Under the pieces are notes generated by a model. That model had not been told where the DNA came from, did no database searches, and saw only the letters and a list, made by a program, of their open reading frames with translations. From positions 2,170,001 through 2,234,000 of the forward strand of contig JBHGNT010000015.1 in NCBI GenBank assembly GCA_043228905.1: DNA of 64,000 bases, written 5' to 3'. Positions 10,587 through 21,888 of this stretch are shown here, in pieces. Each line of letters opens with the position of its first letter. The stretch's first letter is position 1. Position numbers and translations under genes: made by a program. The DNA is from Azolla caroliniana (taxonomy: Eukaryota; Polypodiophyta).

Positions 10587-13480
10587 GATTAGTCTCAGAT
10601 GTGGAAATGTGGCATAAAAGGATTGGCCACATAAGTATGCAATCCCTAAAGAATATGTTGAGAAAAGATGCAGTGGCTGGACTGCCAAAACTGAAAAATT
10701 GTGAAATGGGAAAGATATGTGAAGCATGTCAATATGGAAAGCAAAATAGGTTGCCATTCCCTCATGAAAGACATGTAAGTAAAAATTTGTTGGATTTGGT
10801 ACATACAGATGTATGGGGACCAACTAAGAATGCATCTATTAGTGGCTCCAGATTTTATGTAACTTTTATTGATGATTGCTCAAGGAAAACATGGGTGTAC
10901 TTCATGAAAGAGAAAAGTGAAGTGTTTGAATGTTTTTGTAAGTTTAAATGCATGGTAGAAAAGCAGGCAAGTACAAGAATAAAATGTTTAAGATCTGATG
11001 GAGGAGAGTATTTCTCCAATGAATTTTCTGATTTTCTATGCAATCAGGGAATAAGAAGACAGTTCACATGTAGATATACTCCACAGCAAAATGGAGTTGC
11101 TGAGAGGAAAAACAGAACATTGGTGAACATTGCAAGGGCTTTGATGACAGAGAAGAATATGCCATTGTACTATTGGGCAGAAGCTGTAAATACAACAAAT
11201 TATATTCTAAATAGATGTATAACATCGGGAGTACATGAAGCAACTCCTGAAGAGTGTTACTATGGAAGGAAACCTAGTATAGAACACTTAAAAGTGTTTG
11301 GATGCCTTGCATATGTACATGTGCCTGCAGAAGTAAGAAGTAAGCTGGATCCAAAGGCAGAAAAATGTATTTTTGTTGGCTATTCAGAAGAACAAAAAGG
11401 GTATAGATGCTATAACCCTGTAACAAAGAAGATTGTGACAAGTAGGGATGTAATCTTTGATGAGTTAGCCAGCTGGTATAGTCCAAAACAGAATCCAGAG
11501 ACTGATGAAGACAATGAGATTGAAGACAAAGACAAATCTGAAAATGTAGAAGTCTGCCACAGAGATGGAAGCAAGGTTGGATAGCAAAGTCCAACATCAA
11601 CAGAATGTTCTAGACCATCAAAAAGCTCAGATGGTAAATCTGATTCAAATTCTTGGAGTGGAAAAAGTGGAGGACACAAAAAATGTGATGATAAAATAGG
11701 AAAACAGAAAATGCCAGAGTATGAAATGTTGGATGACTTGTCTAAAAACATGGAAGATGAGGATTCAGATGTGTCATTGGATGATCTTCTTGGTATAAGA
11801 GGATTGAAAATCCCTGGTATGGAAAAAGCATTGAAGGATGCAAATCAGAAACTGAGAAGATCAGATAGAGAGAAAAAAACTGTTGAAAGATTTGGTTATG
11901 ATACATACATGGCTATGCATTATGCATACATGTCTAAGGTGGTACAGATCCCTGATCCAAGTAGTTTTGATGAGGCTAAAACTGAGAAGAAATGGGTGGA
12001 CGCAATGCAAGAAGAGATTGATGCATTGGCTGAAAACAGAACATGGGATTTGGTGAAGTTACCAAAAGAAAAAAATGTGGTAGGTTGCAAATGGGTCTAC
12101 AAGACAAAGCATGATTCCAGTGGGAATGTAAGTAGACATAAAGCAAGATTGGTTGCAAAGGGATATGCCCAAATGCAAGGAATTGATTATGATGAGACAT
12201 TTGCACCGGTTGCAAAGATGGCAACATTGAGGACATTACTAGCTGTAGGTGCAGCCAGAAGATGGTTTCTTCATCATATGGATGTAAAAAATGCCTTTTT
12301 ACATGGTAACTTGGAAGAAGAAGTGTATATGTGTCAACCACCAGGTTTTGAAGATAGGAAGCATCCAGATTATGTATGTAAGCTGAAAAAGGCTCTCTAT
12401 GGACTGAAACAGGCACCAAGAACATGGCACAGAGAACTTTCAGATTATCTGAAAAAACTTGACTTCAAAATGTCAAAGGTTGATTCATCATTGTATGTTA
12501 AAAGGAAAGATGATTGTATGGTTGTGATTCTGATTTATGTTGATGATCTCATCATTGGAGGTGATTTCATGGATGAGATAAGTAAGCTGAAAAGAAATTT
12601 GGAAATGAGATTTCATATGAAAGATTTGGGAGATCTGAGATATTTTTTGGGCATTGAAATCATCAGATCTGAAAGTGGTGGATGCAAACCTATTGGAGTA
12701 CCACTAGATAAAAACTGCAAATTGAGGGCTGATTTGGGAGCCAAAATAGAAGATGTAAACATGTACAGGTCTATGGTGGGCAGCCTTATTTATTTGACCA
12801 TAACAAGACCTGATTTGAGTTATGCAGTTGGATTAGTCAGCCAATTTATGCAACAGCCAACAAAGTCGCATTTGGACTGCATTAGAAGAATTCTGAGGTA
12901 TGTAAAAGCTACTCAGAACTATGGATTGTTTTACAGGGCTGATTTGGACATAAATCTGGAAGGATATACAGATGCTGATTGGGCTGGAAGCCAAACAGAT
13001 AGAAGATCCACAAGTGGATATATCTTTACATTGGGAAGTGCAGGTATTTCATGGAGTAGCAAGAAACAGGCTACTGTTGCATTGTCTAGTACTGAAGCTG
13101 AGTACAGAGGAGCTGCCATAGCCACTTGTGAAGAGGTATGGATTAGAAGATTGCTTGCTGATTTGGGAGAGTATATAGACGGTACTGTCACAATCTGGTG
13201 TGACAACATGAGCAACATTCAACTTGCAAAGAACCCTGTGTTCCATGCAAGAACAAAGCACATTGAAGTGCATTATCACTTTGTTAGAGAAAAAGTGATT
13301 GGAGGAGAAGTTGATCTGGTGTATGTGAATACAAATCAGCAGGTTGCTAATATTCTCACAAAGGGATTGAGTGTGGAAAAGCATACACAGTTTCGGAACA
13401 TGATGGGAGTTGTAGACATTGATATGATGGCTAAAAAGCATCATGAAAAAGAAGTTGTAGATAACCCCAAGAAAGGATAA
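10556..13480 (+). pseudogene. Co-2 integrase-RT-RNase H
   Basis: A single frame interrupted once by TAG at 11582-11584. GAG-pre-integrase WHKRIGHISMQSL with CEACQYGKQ; integrase HTDVWGP, RSDGGEYF, NGVAERKNR; tail VGYSEEQKGYRCYNP. The RT has CKWVYKTKHD, MDVKNAFLHGNLEEEVYM and catalytic IYVDDLIIGG. RNase H shows YTDADWAGSQTDRRSTSGY and ALSSTEAEYRGA, ending with ARTKHIEVHYHF. Between EIIRSESGG and CKPIGVPL about 26 codons present in Co-5 are missing in frame, near 12676. The integrase-RT linker (11585-11760) is acidic and low complexity. Confidence 0.9.
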
Positions 13481-13518
13481 GTTGAGCTTGAGGGGGAGTG
13501 TTGAGAAGCAAGCTCAAC
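13481..13518 (+). other. Co-2 polypurine tract within a perfect inverted repeat
   Basis: GTTGAGCTTG (13481-13490) and CAAGCTCAAC (13509-13518) are perfect reverse complements. They flank the PPT TGAGGGGGAG and the first bases of the 3' LTR, with the LTR boundary at 13498/13499 in the 18-nt loop. Confidence 0.85.
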
Positions 13519-14062
13519 ATGGTATGCGATGCTTATTGGGAAATAAGCTATAGTAGTTATTTAGCTACTTGTGAACGTAAAGGAGAAACAGCTAATTAGC
13601 TACTGACAGCTAATTAGCTACTGACAGCTATTTAGCGACTGACAGCTATTTAGCGACTGACAACTATTTAGCAACTGACAGCTATTTAGCTACTGACAAC
13701 TATTTAGCGACTGATAGCTAATTAGCTACAGGCAGCTAATTAGCTGCATACGTAAGTAACTTATTACTTAGGTAGAAAGTAAGAGAGTAAGAAAAAAGAA
13801 GAAGAAGATATACAGGAAGTAGAACTCTGAGAGAGAGATAGTGAGTATAGAGAGAAAGAACTCAGAGAGTGAGAGCAAGAGAGAGAAACAAACGAGAGCA
13901 AGTAGAGCTCTGCGCATAATGAAATAGAAGAAGTTTTGGCTGCTACAGAGGTAAGTCTCCTTCCCCCTTCCCTTCTGTGTTTGAGCACTAAACGATCTAG
14001 CACACCACGATCCGCCGCGCACATAAGAAGAGCTCGAGTGCCTTCTTCACATTTTATTAACA
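13499..14062 (+). repeat. Co-2 3' LTR
   Basis: 564 bp, TGTTGAGAAG to TTATTAACA. It is nearly identical to the 5' LTR except for nine instead of six 18-bp units (13590-13751). Confidence 0.92.
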
Positions 14063-14571
14063 AACCATACATCACGGCGGCACGGATGGAGACCAAGGTG
14101 CTAGACAACTGTTCGGCCTACGCAAGAGTCAAGAGCCACGATAGGCGTCACTCGGTCCAATTCCTGACAGTGCGACCAAACCATGAGTGTAACCGCGAGA
14201 CCCTCGGTGACGAAACCTGAGGGGATTTTTAGAGAGGGCTATCAAGGCGTGGGGCCGCGATAGTCCGAACACCCCAGAAAAACCCCACAAATGTACAGTA
14301 CGAAAGAAAATCTGTACCATAGGTAGGAAATTTTTGTTCTCCGACAACGGAGATTGTACTATGGCCGGCGTCAGCGGCCGGGAAAGGAAGCGAGCAGAGG
14401 AGCGGCTAAGGGGATGCGGAGTCCTCTCCCCCGACGAAGAGATCAGCGGCGCCTTGGAGGTTGTCTCTTTTGATGACACCTTGGGCGAGTTGCGAAAGGT
14501 GATCAGTGATAACCTTAGAGAAGACCGGACCGTTCCGGGAGGATCAATGGGAATGTATGAAGTCATCGCGG
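14063..14571 (+). pseudogene. Gy-B protease C-terminus and spacer to RT
   Basis: Begins with the duplicated AACCA and continues the protease: YITAARMETKVLDN and RHSVQFLTVRPNHECN, stopping at 14218-14220. The next 110 bp have no clear frame. From 14334 the frame GRERKRAEERLRGCGVLSPD, VVSFDDTLGELRKV and MYEVIA reads up to the solo LTR at 14572 and continues at 15220 as DFGERI. The same arrangement recurs in Gy-F (52300-53151), so this segment is a normal part of the family. Confidence 0.8.
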
Positions 14572-15219
14572 TGTCGTGAAGAAAACCGTCCCTTAGCGCA
14601 ATCGGTGCATAACGCGCGTGAACCGGCTCTTCACGCGTGCGCGCCCTTTAATATATATAATAGAGAATTAGGTACAAAGGTATATCCGGGGTAGTTAGAT
14701 TCAGTAGGTAGGAAGTTAATGAGGGAAACGGCTCCCTTCTTGAAGCTATAATAGAGAGGGAGACGCGGGGAGAGAGGGGGTGCATTGAGGAGGACGAAGT
14801 GTTGTCGGACCAAAACCGAACGCTTCCCCTCTGTTCGTTCTCCATCGCTCTTCTCTGCAGGTTTTCGGGAGGCTCGCGCTGCTTCGAGGAACGCCCGTGT
14901 GCTTCCGGCAGCACCTCCATCCTATCCCCTTTCGTGCACAGAAGAGAAGGCATCGACATCTGTTCGCCGACCTGTTCGGTTGTAACCGCTCGTGTGCTCT
15001 GTTGTTTTAGTGTCATTTGTTAATATACAAACATTCGTGTCTCTCTGTCTCTGTGTCCATTCGTGTCTTCCGCGTTGACAGGCCGTGCCCCTGTGTTTCT
15101 TTGCTCATACGTAACCGGGAGTCTCTCTCTTTCTCTTTCCCCTTCTATCACCTGCTCTTTGGTTCAAGACCCCGGTGGTCCCGCCTCGTTTCTCCACGCA
15201 CGCGCGTAGTAACGCGACA
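14572..15219 (+). mobile_element. Solo LTR of the Gy-A/Gy-B family
   Basis: 648 bp from TGTCGTGAAGAAAACCG to CGCGACA, closely matching the Gy-A LTR in reverse orientation. It interrupts the Gy-B frame between MYEVIA and DFGER, which are adjacent in Gy-F. Flanks GCGG (14568-14571) and ACGG (15220-15223) look like a 4-bp duplication with one change. A TATA-like CTATAATAG lies at about 14745. No internal sequence remains, so LTR-LTR recombination is the likely origin. Confidence 0.88.
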
Positions 15220-16158
15220 ACGGACTTCGGGGAAAGGATCGGGTCGGATCGGATGGCCCGCATGGACACAAGGTACAAGACTGTGGACCGGAAGGTGAGG
15301 CCGGTCGCGGGACCCTTGCCAGAGGGCAGCGAGGAGCGGATAAAGGGGGTCGCGTCGGACCCAAGTTTACGAAATCCGGCTGGCATAGGTCATCGGTTCA
15401 CCAACATGACGCTACGGGAGCTCGAGGTCGGTGGGGGTGGCTTTCTACTGCCGGCAAAGGAGAACAGGTTTCGGGGAATGCTTGGAAGGCATGGGAAAGC
15501 CTTCGCGTTCTCGCCGGAGGAGATCGAGTGCGTAGACCCGACGATCGTCGATCCGATGGTGATCTTCACGGTACCACATGTATCGTGGAATCTCAAACTG
15601 ATTCCGGTGCCGAGAGCTCACATCCTGAAGTTGACGGAGCTTCTGAAACAAAAGGTGGAGATCGGCCTCCTCGAACCGTCGAGTGCCCCGTATTCGAATC
15701 GGTGGTTTACAGTGCCGAAGAAGAACGGCACGCTGCGCTTCATTCAGGACCTGCAACCGGTCAACAAGGTGACCATCCGTAATGTAGGAATCGGACTGTC
15801 CATAGACGAATTCGTGGAGGCCTTCGCCGGAAGGTCGATTTACTTTGTTGGTGATCTGTACTCGGGGTACGATCAGTTCCAACTAGCCGTGGAGAGCAGA
15901 GACATTACAACGATGCGAACTCCTCTAGGCCTAGTATGGATGTGTACCCTACCACAAGGAGGGACGAACTCGGTGGCTCACATGGTGAACACAATGAACA
16001 AAGTGCTCAGGGATTGTATCCCGGACATCACCATGCCATTCTTAGACGACATCCCGATCCGGGGATGCTCAGTGGAGGAAAAGGACGAGACAATCGGACC
16101 GGACGGATGTCGGAATTTCGTGGCGACTCACATCGATGACTACGAGAAGGTGCTGTAG
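15220..16158 (+). pseudogene. Gy-B reverse transcriptase, N-terminal two thirds
   Basis: Reads RTDFGER-like sequence, then GGGGFLLPAKENRFRG, VPHVSWNLKLIPVPRA, NRWFTVPKKNGTLRFIQDLQ, DLYSGYDQFQLAV, MRTPLGLVWMCTLPQGGTN and catalytic MPFLDDIPIRGC (FLDD). A TAG at 16156-16158 stands where Gy-F has CAG (55178-55180). The frame then continues with LEGARLTFSGEKSAF. The lineage-specific FLDDIPI replaces the usual YLDDILI. Confidence 0.88.
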
Positions 16159-18370
16159 AGACTAGAAGGCGCGAGGCTCACCTTCTCCGGAGAAAAATCG
16201 GCGTTCGGGCAGTCAGAGATATTGGTGGTCGGACACCTATGCAGGCCTTACAGTAGGAAACCGTCTCCGGCAAAGGTAGAAGCCATCTCTGCGATGAAGG
16301 ACGACTACGGGTCGGTTACAGAGGTCCGCAGATTCTTGGGGTCGTGCGCGTTCTACCACATCTGGATTCCGCACTACGCGTATGTTGCGGAGCCGCTATA
16401 CAGGTTATTGAAGAAAGGGTGTAGGTTTGAGTGGAGGACGGAGCACATGAAGTTGGTCCGAAGACTAAAGGAGGCGCTTACAGTAGCACCAGCTCTCCGT
16501 AAAGCAGCTTACGGCAAGGCCGTCCCCATCTACGTGACAGTGAACATGAGCCTGACCGGGATCGGGTGGGTGATCAACCAAGAGGATGACGTTGGCACAA
16601 GGTTCCCCATCCGGTTCGGCGCCAAGGTCCTCAGTGAGCGATAGCGAGGATACGCCCAGGTTAAACGCGAACTCTAGGGTGTCGTTTCGGCGGTGAAGGC
16701 CTATAAAGACTACCTGATCGGGACAGAGGTAATAATCGAGATGGACTGCCTGCCGATTCTCGGCATGGTTTTTGGATGCACGATGCCGGACCTGGCAATG
16801 CTCCGATGGATAGCGTACATCAAGTCCCTGAATCCGGAGATACGACACATTTCCGGAAAGGACAATGCCATGGCCGACATGCTCTCAAGGGTGAAGTTCG
16901 AAAACGAAGACGACATGGTTTAGGAGGACGAGGAAGTCAGCATAGATTTCTTCGAGTCGGCTAATGTGACGATGAGAAAAGGGGACACTCCGGCACTTAA
17001 CGAATTTGACAAGAGCAAGTATGACGGGGCTCTAGATCGGCGGGCTCCTGAAAACAATGACACTGGATGCGGTGTGGACAAAGGAAGAGACCAACCGGAT
17101 CCGGAAGAAAGCGTACCGATTCTTCCTTCGGGACGGGTACATATGGAAGCACCCAAAGAAGAGGGACGCCATCCCGCTCCGAGTGGTGGTGAAGAAGGAG
17201 GAACAAGAGGAGTTGCTGGAGGCTGACCATGAGAGTCCCTGGGCCGGACACCGCGGGACGTGGGCCACGTTCGAGAAGCTAAAGGGGAAGTACTGGTGGT
17301 CGGGACTATACCGGGACGTGCATCAGTTCGTGATGACTTGCGAAAGCTGTCAGATGCACTCCATAGTCCGACACCGGGATGAGCTACACCCGACCTACCC
17401 GCCTACGGTCCATTTGAAGTGGATGGTGGATTTGGTGACGATGTCGATGTCAATGGGGGTAGGACAGATGTGATACCTAGTGCTTGCACGGGAAGACTTA
17501 AAGAACCAGTTGGAAGGCCGTGCACTACAGAACAAGACAACCGCGGCGGTATGCCGGTTCCTGATCGAAGAGGTAGTGTGTCGGTACGGGTGCATCAGGA
17601 GGATTGTGTCGGACCGGGGGGAGCTAGATGCGCGGGAAGTTTAGGAGCTGTTCGACCGGCTAGGCGTCAAACTCTCCCTCACTACGGCATACAATCCAGA
17701 GGCTAACGGGAAGGTGGAGCGCGGATACGGGCCGATCGTCAAAGCGCTAGTACGGGCATGTGAAGGCCAAGTCGGGAACTGGCCGCGGCTACTACCTTAT
17801 ACCTTGTGGGCGGACCGAACTACGCACAGTTCGGTAACCGAGTTCATGCCGGCAGAGCTTATGTACGAACAGAAGCCGATCATGGCAACAAAGCGAACCG
17901 TCTCCTCATGGGTCACAGTGGACTGGAGAGATGAGATGAGCCGGGAGGAGCTGCTGGCGGCACGGATTCGACAGCTCGAGCAAAGGCCGGAGGACGTGGA
18001 ACGAGCCGCGGAGAAGCTTCGGTTGGCAAGGTTGAAGAACAAAGGGCAGTTTGACCAGACTCACCGACTGCGACCGAAGAAAATCAAGGAAGGCGATTGG
18101 TTCCTAGTGTATGACAACAACCTCGACAACCAACATAGGGCAACGCGGAAGTTTGCAAGGAGGTGGTTCGGGCCTTACGTGGTCACAGGCGCCAACGACA
18201 ACGGGACCTACCATCTTCCAGAGCTCGACGGTACGAGGATGACAGTACCGGTAGCGGGGAAGAGGGTCAAAGCGTTCAAGAAATGACACAAGTGCGAGCC
18301 GGATTTGGAAAGCATGGACGGCGACGATGGGCGGTCCGAGGCGGATGACGATCCGGAAGACGAGGAGTAA
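16159..18370 (+). pseudogene. Gy-B RT end, RNase H and integrase
   Basis: VVGHLCRPYSRKPSPAKVEA and RRFLGSCAFYHIWIPHYA finish RT. RNase H includes IYVTVNMSLTGIGWVI and ADMLSR. The integrase zinc finger shows HESPWAGHRGTW and CESCQMHS, the core VSDRGELD and NPEANGKVERGYG, and the tail GPYVVTGANDNGTYHL. Stops at 16642 (Gy-F has CAG), 16675 (Gy-F has TGG), 16921, 17471, 17641 and 18284, plus a frameshift near 17040, disable it. The true C-terminus, by comparison with Gy-F, is the stop at 18368-18370. Confidence 0.85.
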
Positions 18371-18510
18371 AGCATGGACCGGTTTTCTCCAGCAAGAGCC
18401 ACATTTTGGCGCATACTGGTGGATGTGCGGTTAGGTGGGGGCGGATGTCGTGAAGATAACCGTCCCTAGGCGGAAACCGAGTTCAACGTGTGTAAACCGG
18501 CCCTTTTAGT
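18371..18510 (+). repeat. Gy-B 3' UTR, PPT and truncated 3' LTR
   Basis: A block GGTGGATGTGCGGTTAGG runs into the PPT GGTGGGGGCGGA (to 18445). The LTR starts TGTCGTGAAGATAACCG at 18446 and matches the Gy-A LTR for about 65 bp, to ACCGGCCC. It then stops and copia sequence follows. The 1-kb remainder of the LTR-element boundary is lost. Confidence 0.8.
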
Positions 18511-18529
18511 GGTGTCGAATATCGAGGGG

Positions 18530-19280
18530 TGACTGTCGCTACGTGCGAAGTCATTTGGCTGAAACGGCTATTACGGGATCTGCATGTAGAGGTGTCCGAT
18601 CCGACGACGATCTATTGCAACAACCTCAGCAGTATCCACCTTGCGAAAAACCCTGTATTCCACGCCCGGACCAAGCACATTGAGGTGCATTACCTTTTGT
18701 CTGCGAACGGGTCCTTTCAGGTGAAGTCGAACTAGCGTATGTTTCGACAGATCGACAGGTTGCGGACCTTTTCACCAAGCCTCTTGGTCTCGACAAGTTA
18801 CGGCATTTCTCAGGTGACCTTGGGTTGCGTCACCTCGACACGCCGAACTTGAGGGGGAGACAAGAACAAGAGAGTGAAAGGAGAGGAGGTGATCATCGCG
18901 GCGGAAGTGACTATGATGCGGAGTCGGATGTAGAATTCGATTTCGGACCGGCTGAAGAAGCCGAAGAAGAGATCAAGGATCATAATCGTAGGGAAGAGCA
19001 GAGGACAGCCGAATCAAGGGCAGGTAAGACCAAGACCAAGATGTGGTCTGACATTGTCAAAGGCCTAAAGACTAAAGATGAATTGGAGACAGCCAATTCG
19101 GATGAAAGCGGAATTGAATCGGAAACGTTCAATTTGGTTACTACGAATCGACTAAGGGCCAAGTGGAGAAAAGGGCAGCAAAGGACGCGTCAACACCGTG
19201 ACATCAAGGGAGCTGAGAAGGGCCTAACAAGCAGACAAGCCAACCGGAAGGGTCAAAGCGCACGGAATCAAACGGGTTGA
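18530..19280 (+). pseudogene. Co-3 RNase H end and C-terminal extension
   Basis: TVATCEVIWLKRLLRDLHVE, YCNNLSSIHLAKNPVFHART and HIEVHY correspond to the end of Co-5 RNase H. A frameshift near 18700 follows, then DRQVADLFTKPLG in another frame. From 18825 a 151-codon frame (LRHLDTPNLRGRQEQE) continues 140 residues past RNase H. It is charged and low in hydrophobics, and shares DAESDVEFDFGPAEEAE and GLTSRQANRKGQ with the Co-5 tail. Its role is unknown. It ends at TGA 19278-19280. Confidence 0.75.
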
Positions 19281-19349
19281 GGAGCGCAACCAAGGCGTGA
19301 AACCAAAAGGAACCAAAGCGTAGATCCGGAAGAGTGGACGGAACCTCAA

Positions 19350-19387
19350 GTTGAGCTTGAGGTGGAGTGTTGAGTGACAAGCTCAAC
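19350..19387 (+). other. Co-3 PPT inside a perfect inverted repeat
   Basis: GTTGAGCTTG (19350-19359) and CAAGCTCAAC (19378-19387) flank the PPT TGAGGTGGAG and LTR start at 19368, as in Co-2 and Co-5. Confidence 0.85.
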
Positions 19388-19651
19388 ATTGGGTGCGTAA
19401 CCCAATGCGTAGACTAGGCGCATAAAATAGTATACATAATGTGGCCGTATCGGTGTGAAAACCGAAAGGCCATTAGTATGGTATTCCTCGTAAGGAATAA
19501 TTTTGGGAGTTAGTGTAGTAGGCTCATTTATGAGCAGTCAAGTACTGTTAGTACTTGTGTCAGCCCGATAGTCAGGGCTTGTATAAAAGGTGCTCATTGA
19601 GCACGAAGTATGTACAAAGTGTCATTATTTTGAAATAGAACTAAGTTGTCT

Positions 19652-19703
<52 letters not shown>

Positions 19704-19797
19704 TCCATCTCTGCGTTTTCTGTGTTTTACCAAACTATCGTTCTCCAAACTATGTACTCTGTGTTTCGCATACGCTTCCGCACACGTATTCTTTACA
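19368..19797 (+). repeat. Co-3 3' LTR
   Basis: 430 bp, TGTTGAGTGACAAGCTCAAC to CTTTACA. It has a TATA-like GTATAAAAGG at 19581-19590 and a pure CT microsatellite at about 19652-19698, in the same place as in the Co-5 LTRs. Confidence 0.85.
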
Positions 19798-21751
19798 TAC
19801 AACCGCCGAGATTTCGAAGCGATGGCCACCAACAACAATCCCTAGTTTCCAAATCAACCCTAACGGTCTGACAGAGCGGTGTCAGCCATGCGGAGCCAAA
19901 CAGGGCACGCTTCCTAGTTTATGATTCCCAATCGTGCGCATGTGATCGTACTAATGAAATTGACACCTAATCCCCCATCAACGATACATCCCGTGATTTC
20001 CTGTCCTTGTAATACCAGCTTAATGGCTGGATTGTGATGATCGATGACTGTTGGATCGGTACGAGTCTCCACAAAATTTGCCGAAACCTCTACTCCAAGT
20101 GTGCCCGTCATGCGATTTTCAACCGCCTGAAGGAATTGGGGTACTAGTCGGAGAAGCTTCTCCATGGTCATTGTTATCTCGGAGGCGGCCAATGCTTGCC
20201 ATATGGAGTCCAGTGATGTTGTGCCCTCCACTATTGTCGAACTGGCGCGTGCGGACTCCTGCTTCATATGCACCACGTTTGCAGAATTTGCTTTTTCTAC
20301 CCGGTCCTTGGCTGCTTTGCATATTTCATCTTGTTCAGCCTAGTCTGCGTTCTTCGCTTGTTGTCATGTGGTGACCTGTTGTACTTCTGCCACGATTGCA
20401 TTCACGGCGGCCTCTTTTCCTTTGCGGCGTGGGCACTGTGTCGCGTAATGTTCGAGTTGTTGGCATACAAAACAATGTATGCTGGACTCTCCTCTTTCCA
20501 CTACTGGCAGTGTATTCATATTCGCAGGTGCAGCTTGCTCCTCCCGATTTTGTTGCGTTCTCCTCTTATTCCGGGGTGGTTGATGTTGGTCCCAGCGTGA
20601 CTCTTGACACCGATCATCCTCCGAACTCTTGTCATAACGCCGTTAGTCCCTATACTGTCTGTTGTTTCCATGTGAGCGAGGCTTGTTGAATCGCCCACGA
20701 TTGTTTGCCGAACGGCGATTGTCGTAACGAAGACCCCTCAATTATACCGAATAGTATTCCTATATTCGTCATCCTCCCGATCTTCTTCCACAGAATATGG
20801 GTCGTTGGGACAACAATTTTGGAATGGGCGCTCTTGGCGTTGATTTCGGTCCACATACTGAAAGTGATCCTCCTGCCATTCTTGACCATTTGTGCGATAT
20901 TGCCGTTGTGGTTCCATGTGCCGTACAACGGATGTCGGTCTGTTAAGCATATTGTAATCACATTGCTCCACCGTGTGCGCCTTTGAGTGGCAAATCAGGC
21001 AATGCATTCGCATATTGCATTCCACCACGAAATGCCCTGAGTTTAAGCAGATTGTACATTGAACAACCTGGCAAAAACGATGTTCCTCATCATGAGGCAA
21101 CGCTTGACGTAACGATGACATGGAAAATCCGTCATCTTCCTCTTCCAATTCAAGCTGTGATGCTCGCTCGATAACCATATTGGTTGTTTCCCCTTTCCCA
21201 CTATGTGTGTTAAGAGTCGTCCTGATAGGTCATCGTAGGGCTGCCAAAAACGTTTCCTTAGCCTCCTCATCTGCCGAGGCCCGTGTAAGCTGCCATCGTA
21301 GACTCTGGAAAAGTAGAATAAAATATGCGACAGATTCCGTCGGTGACTGCTTGATTGTATAGAATTGCCCGATGATTTCTCGTTGTGGTAGCCTCCTATG
21401 AAAAAACCGCAAGAATGTTGATTGCAGTTGATTGAAGGTTGTGATTGCTTCCACGTCCATCTGAGAGTGCCAACACGCTGCTCGACCATCCAGAGTCAAT
21501 CCGAACTCTGCTATCTTCGAGGCATGAGCTTCAGCTTCTGGAAACCCCTGTGCTATGTGATTGGCATTCCAAGCATTGAGAAACAGCCGGATGTGGCTGG
21601 CGGCGTTTGTTTCGTCGTTGAATCGAGGGTAGGAGAAACTCATTCTGGATGCTATGGTGGCAGTCGGCAGGGGAAGACCGCATCTTTTGTGTGGTGAGAG
21701 AGCTCCTTTGTTGCTCGTTTGTGAGAAATCATAGATCATCAAGCGTGCCAA
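19798..21751 (-). pseudogene. D2, OTA-type gypsy gag-protease fragment
   Basis: Minus-strand relative of element D. Gag at 21751-21230 shows YPRFNDETNAASHIRLFL, KIAEFGLTLDGRAACWH, FLRFFHRRLPQREIIGQFY. A second part (21178-20738) has CTICLNSGHFVVEC and CLICHSKAHTVEQC, two CCHC-like knuckles as in D. The protease (20276-19914) has IVDGGLGVNFIST, with EACPVWLRMADTA after it. Frameshifts separate these parts. Homology to D continues to 19798, where the Co-3 LTR cuts it. RT and integrase are absent. Confidence 0.78.
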
Positions 21752-21888
21752 AAGTGTTGTCAGCGTACCGTCGACTAGAACATCGTCTACCCACAGTCCT
21801 TTGAGGTAGGCATCAAGGGGTTACATTAGAAGGAATAGAGAGGCGCATGGTGTACGTTCGCACCTTACTTGTTACTGAAGGGTACGTT
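21752..21888 (-). other. Unassigned stretch between D2 gag and the E1 3' LTR
   Basis: No domain or repeat recognised; probably the degenerate N-terminal gag or leader of D2. Confidence 0.4.

Larger units (their letters stand above)
8751..14062 (+). mobile_element. Co-2, Ty1/copia retrotransposon
   Basis: A 5.3-kb copia with both LTRs, PBS, PPT and a 5-bp AACCA duplication, inserted in the Gy-B protease gene. It is visibly more AT-rich than Gy-B. It has three coding lesions: an out-of-frame deletion near 10556, a TAG at 11582-11584, and an in-frame deletion near 12676. No single copy in the window could complement it. Confidence 0.95.
7719..18510 (+). mobile_element. Gy-B, Ty3/gypsy retrotransposon (5' end missing)
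   Basis: A plus-strand gypsy with domain order gag-PR-RT-RH-INT. It begins within gag at 7719, where Gy-A is inserted. Co-2 interrupts it (8751-14062), and so does a solo LTR (14572-15219). It ends in a 3' LTR cut short at about 18510. The RT motif FLDDIPI and the phrase TLPQGGTNSVAHM mark a gypsy lineage that I recall from fungi and from some seedless plants. Many stops make it a relic. Confidence 0.85.
18511..19797 (+). mobile_element. Co-3, 3' remnant of a Co-5-family copia
   Basis: Contains only the end of RNase H, a C-terminal extension and a 3' LTR. It joins the truncated Gy-B LTR on the left and the D2 gypsy fragment on the right (D2 reads to 19798), so both borders are recombination or truncation joints. 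Confidence 0.82.

Noticed and set aside
18825-19280. An independent 151-aa gene
   Set aside because: It continues Co-3 pol and shares motifs with the Co-5 C-terminal extension.
19652-19698. The CT tract as an independent satellite
   Set aside because: The same tract sits at the same place in the Co-3 and Co-5 LTRs, so it belongs to the LTR leader.
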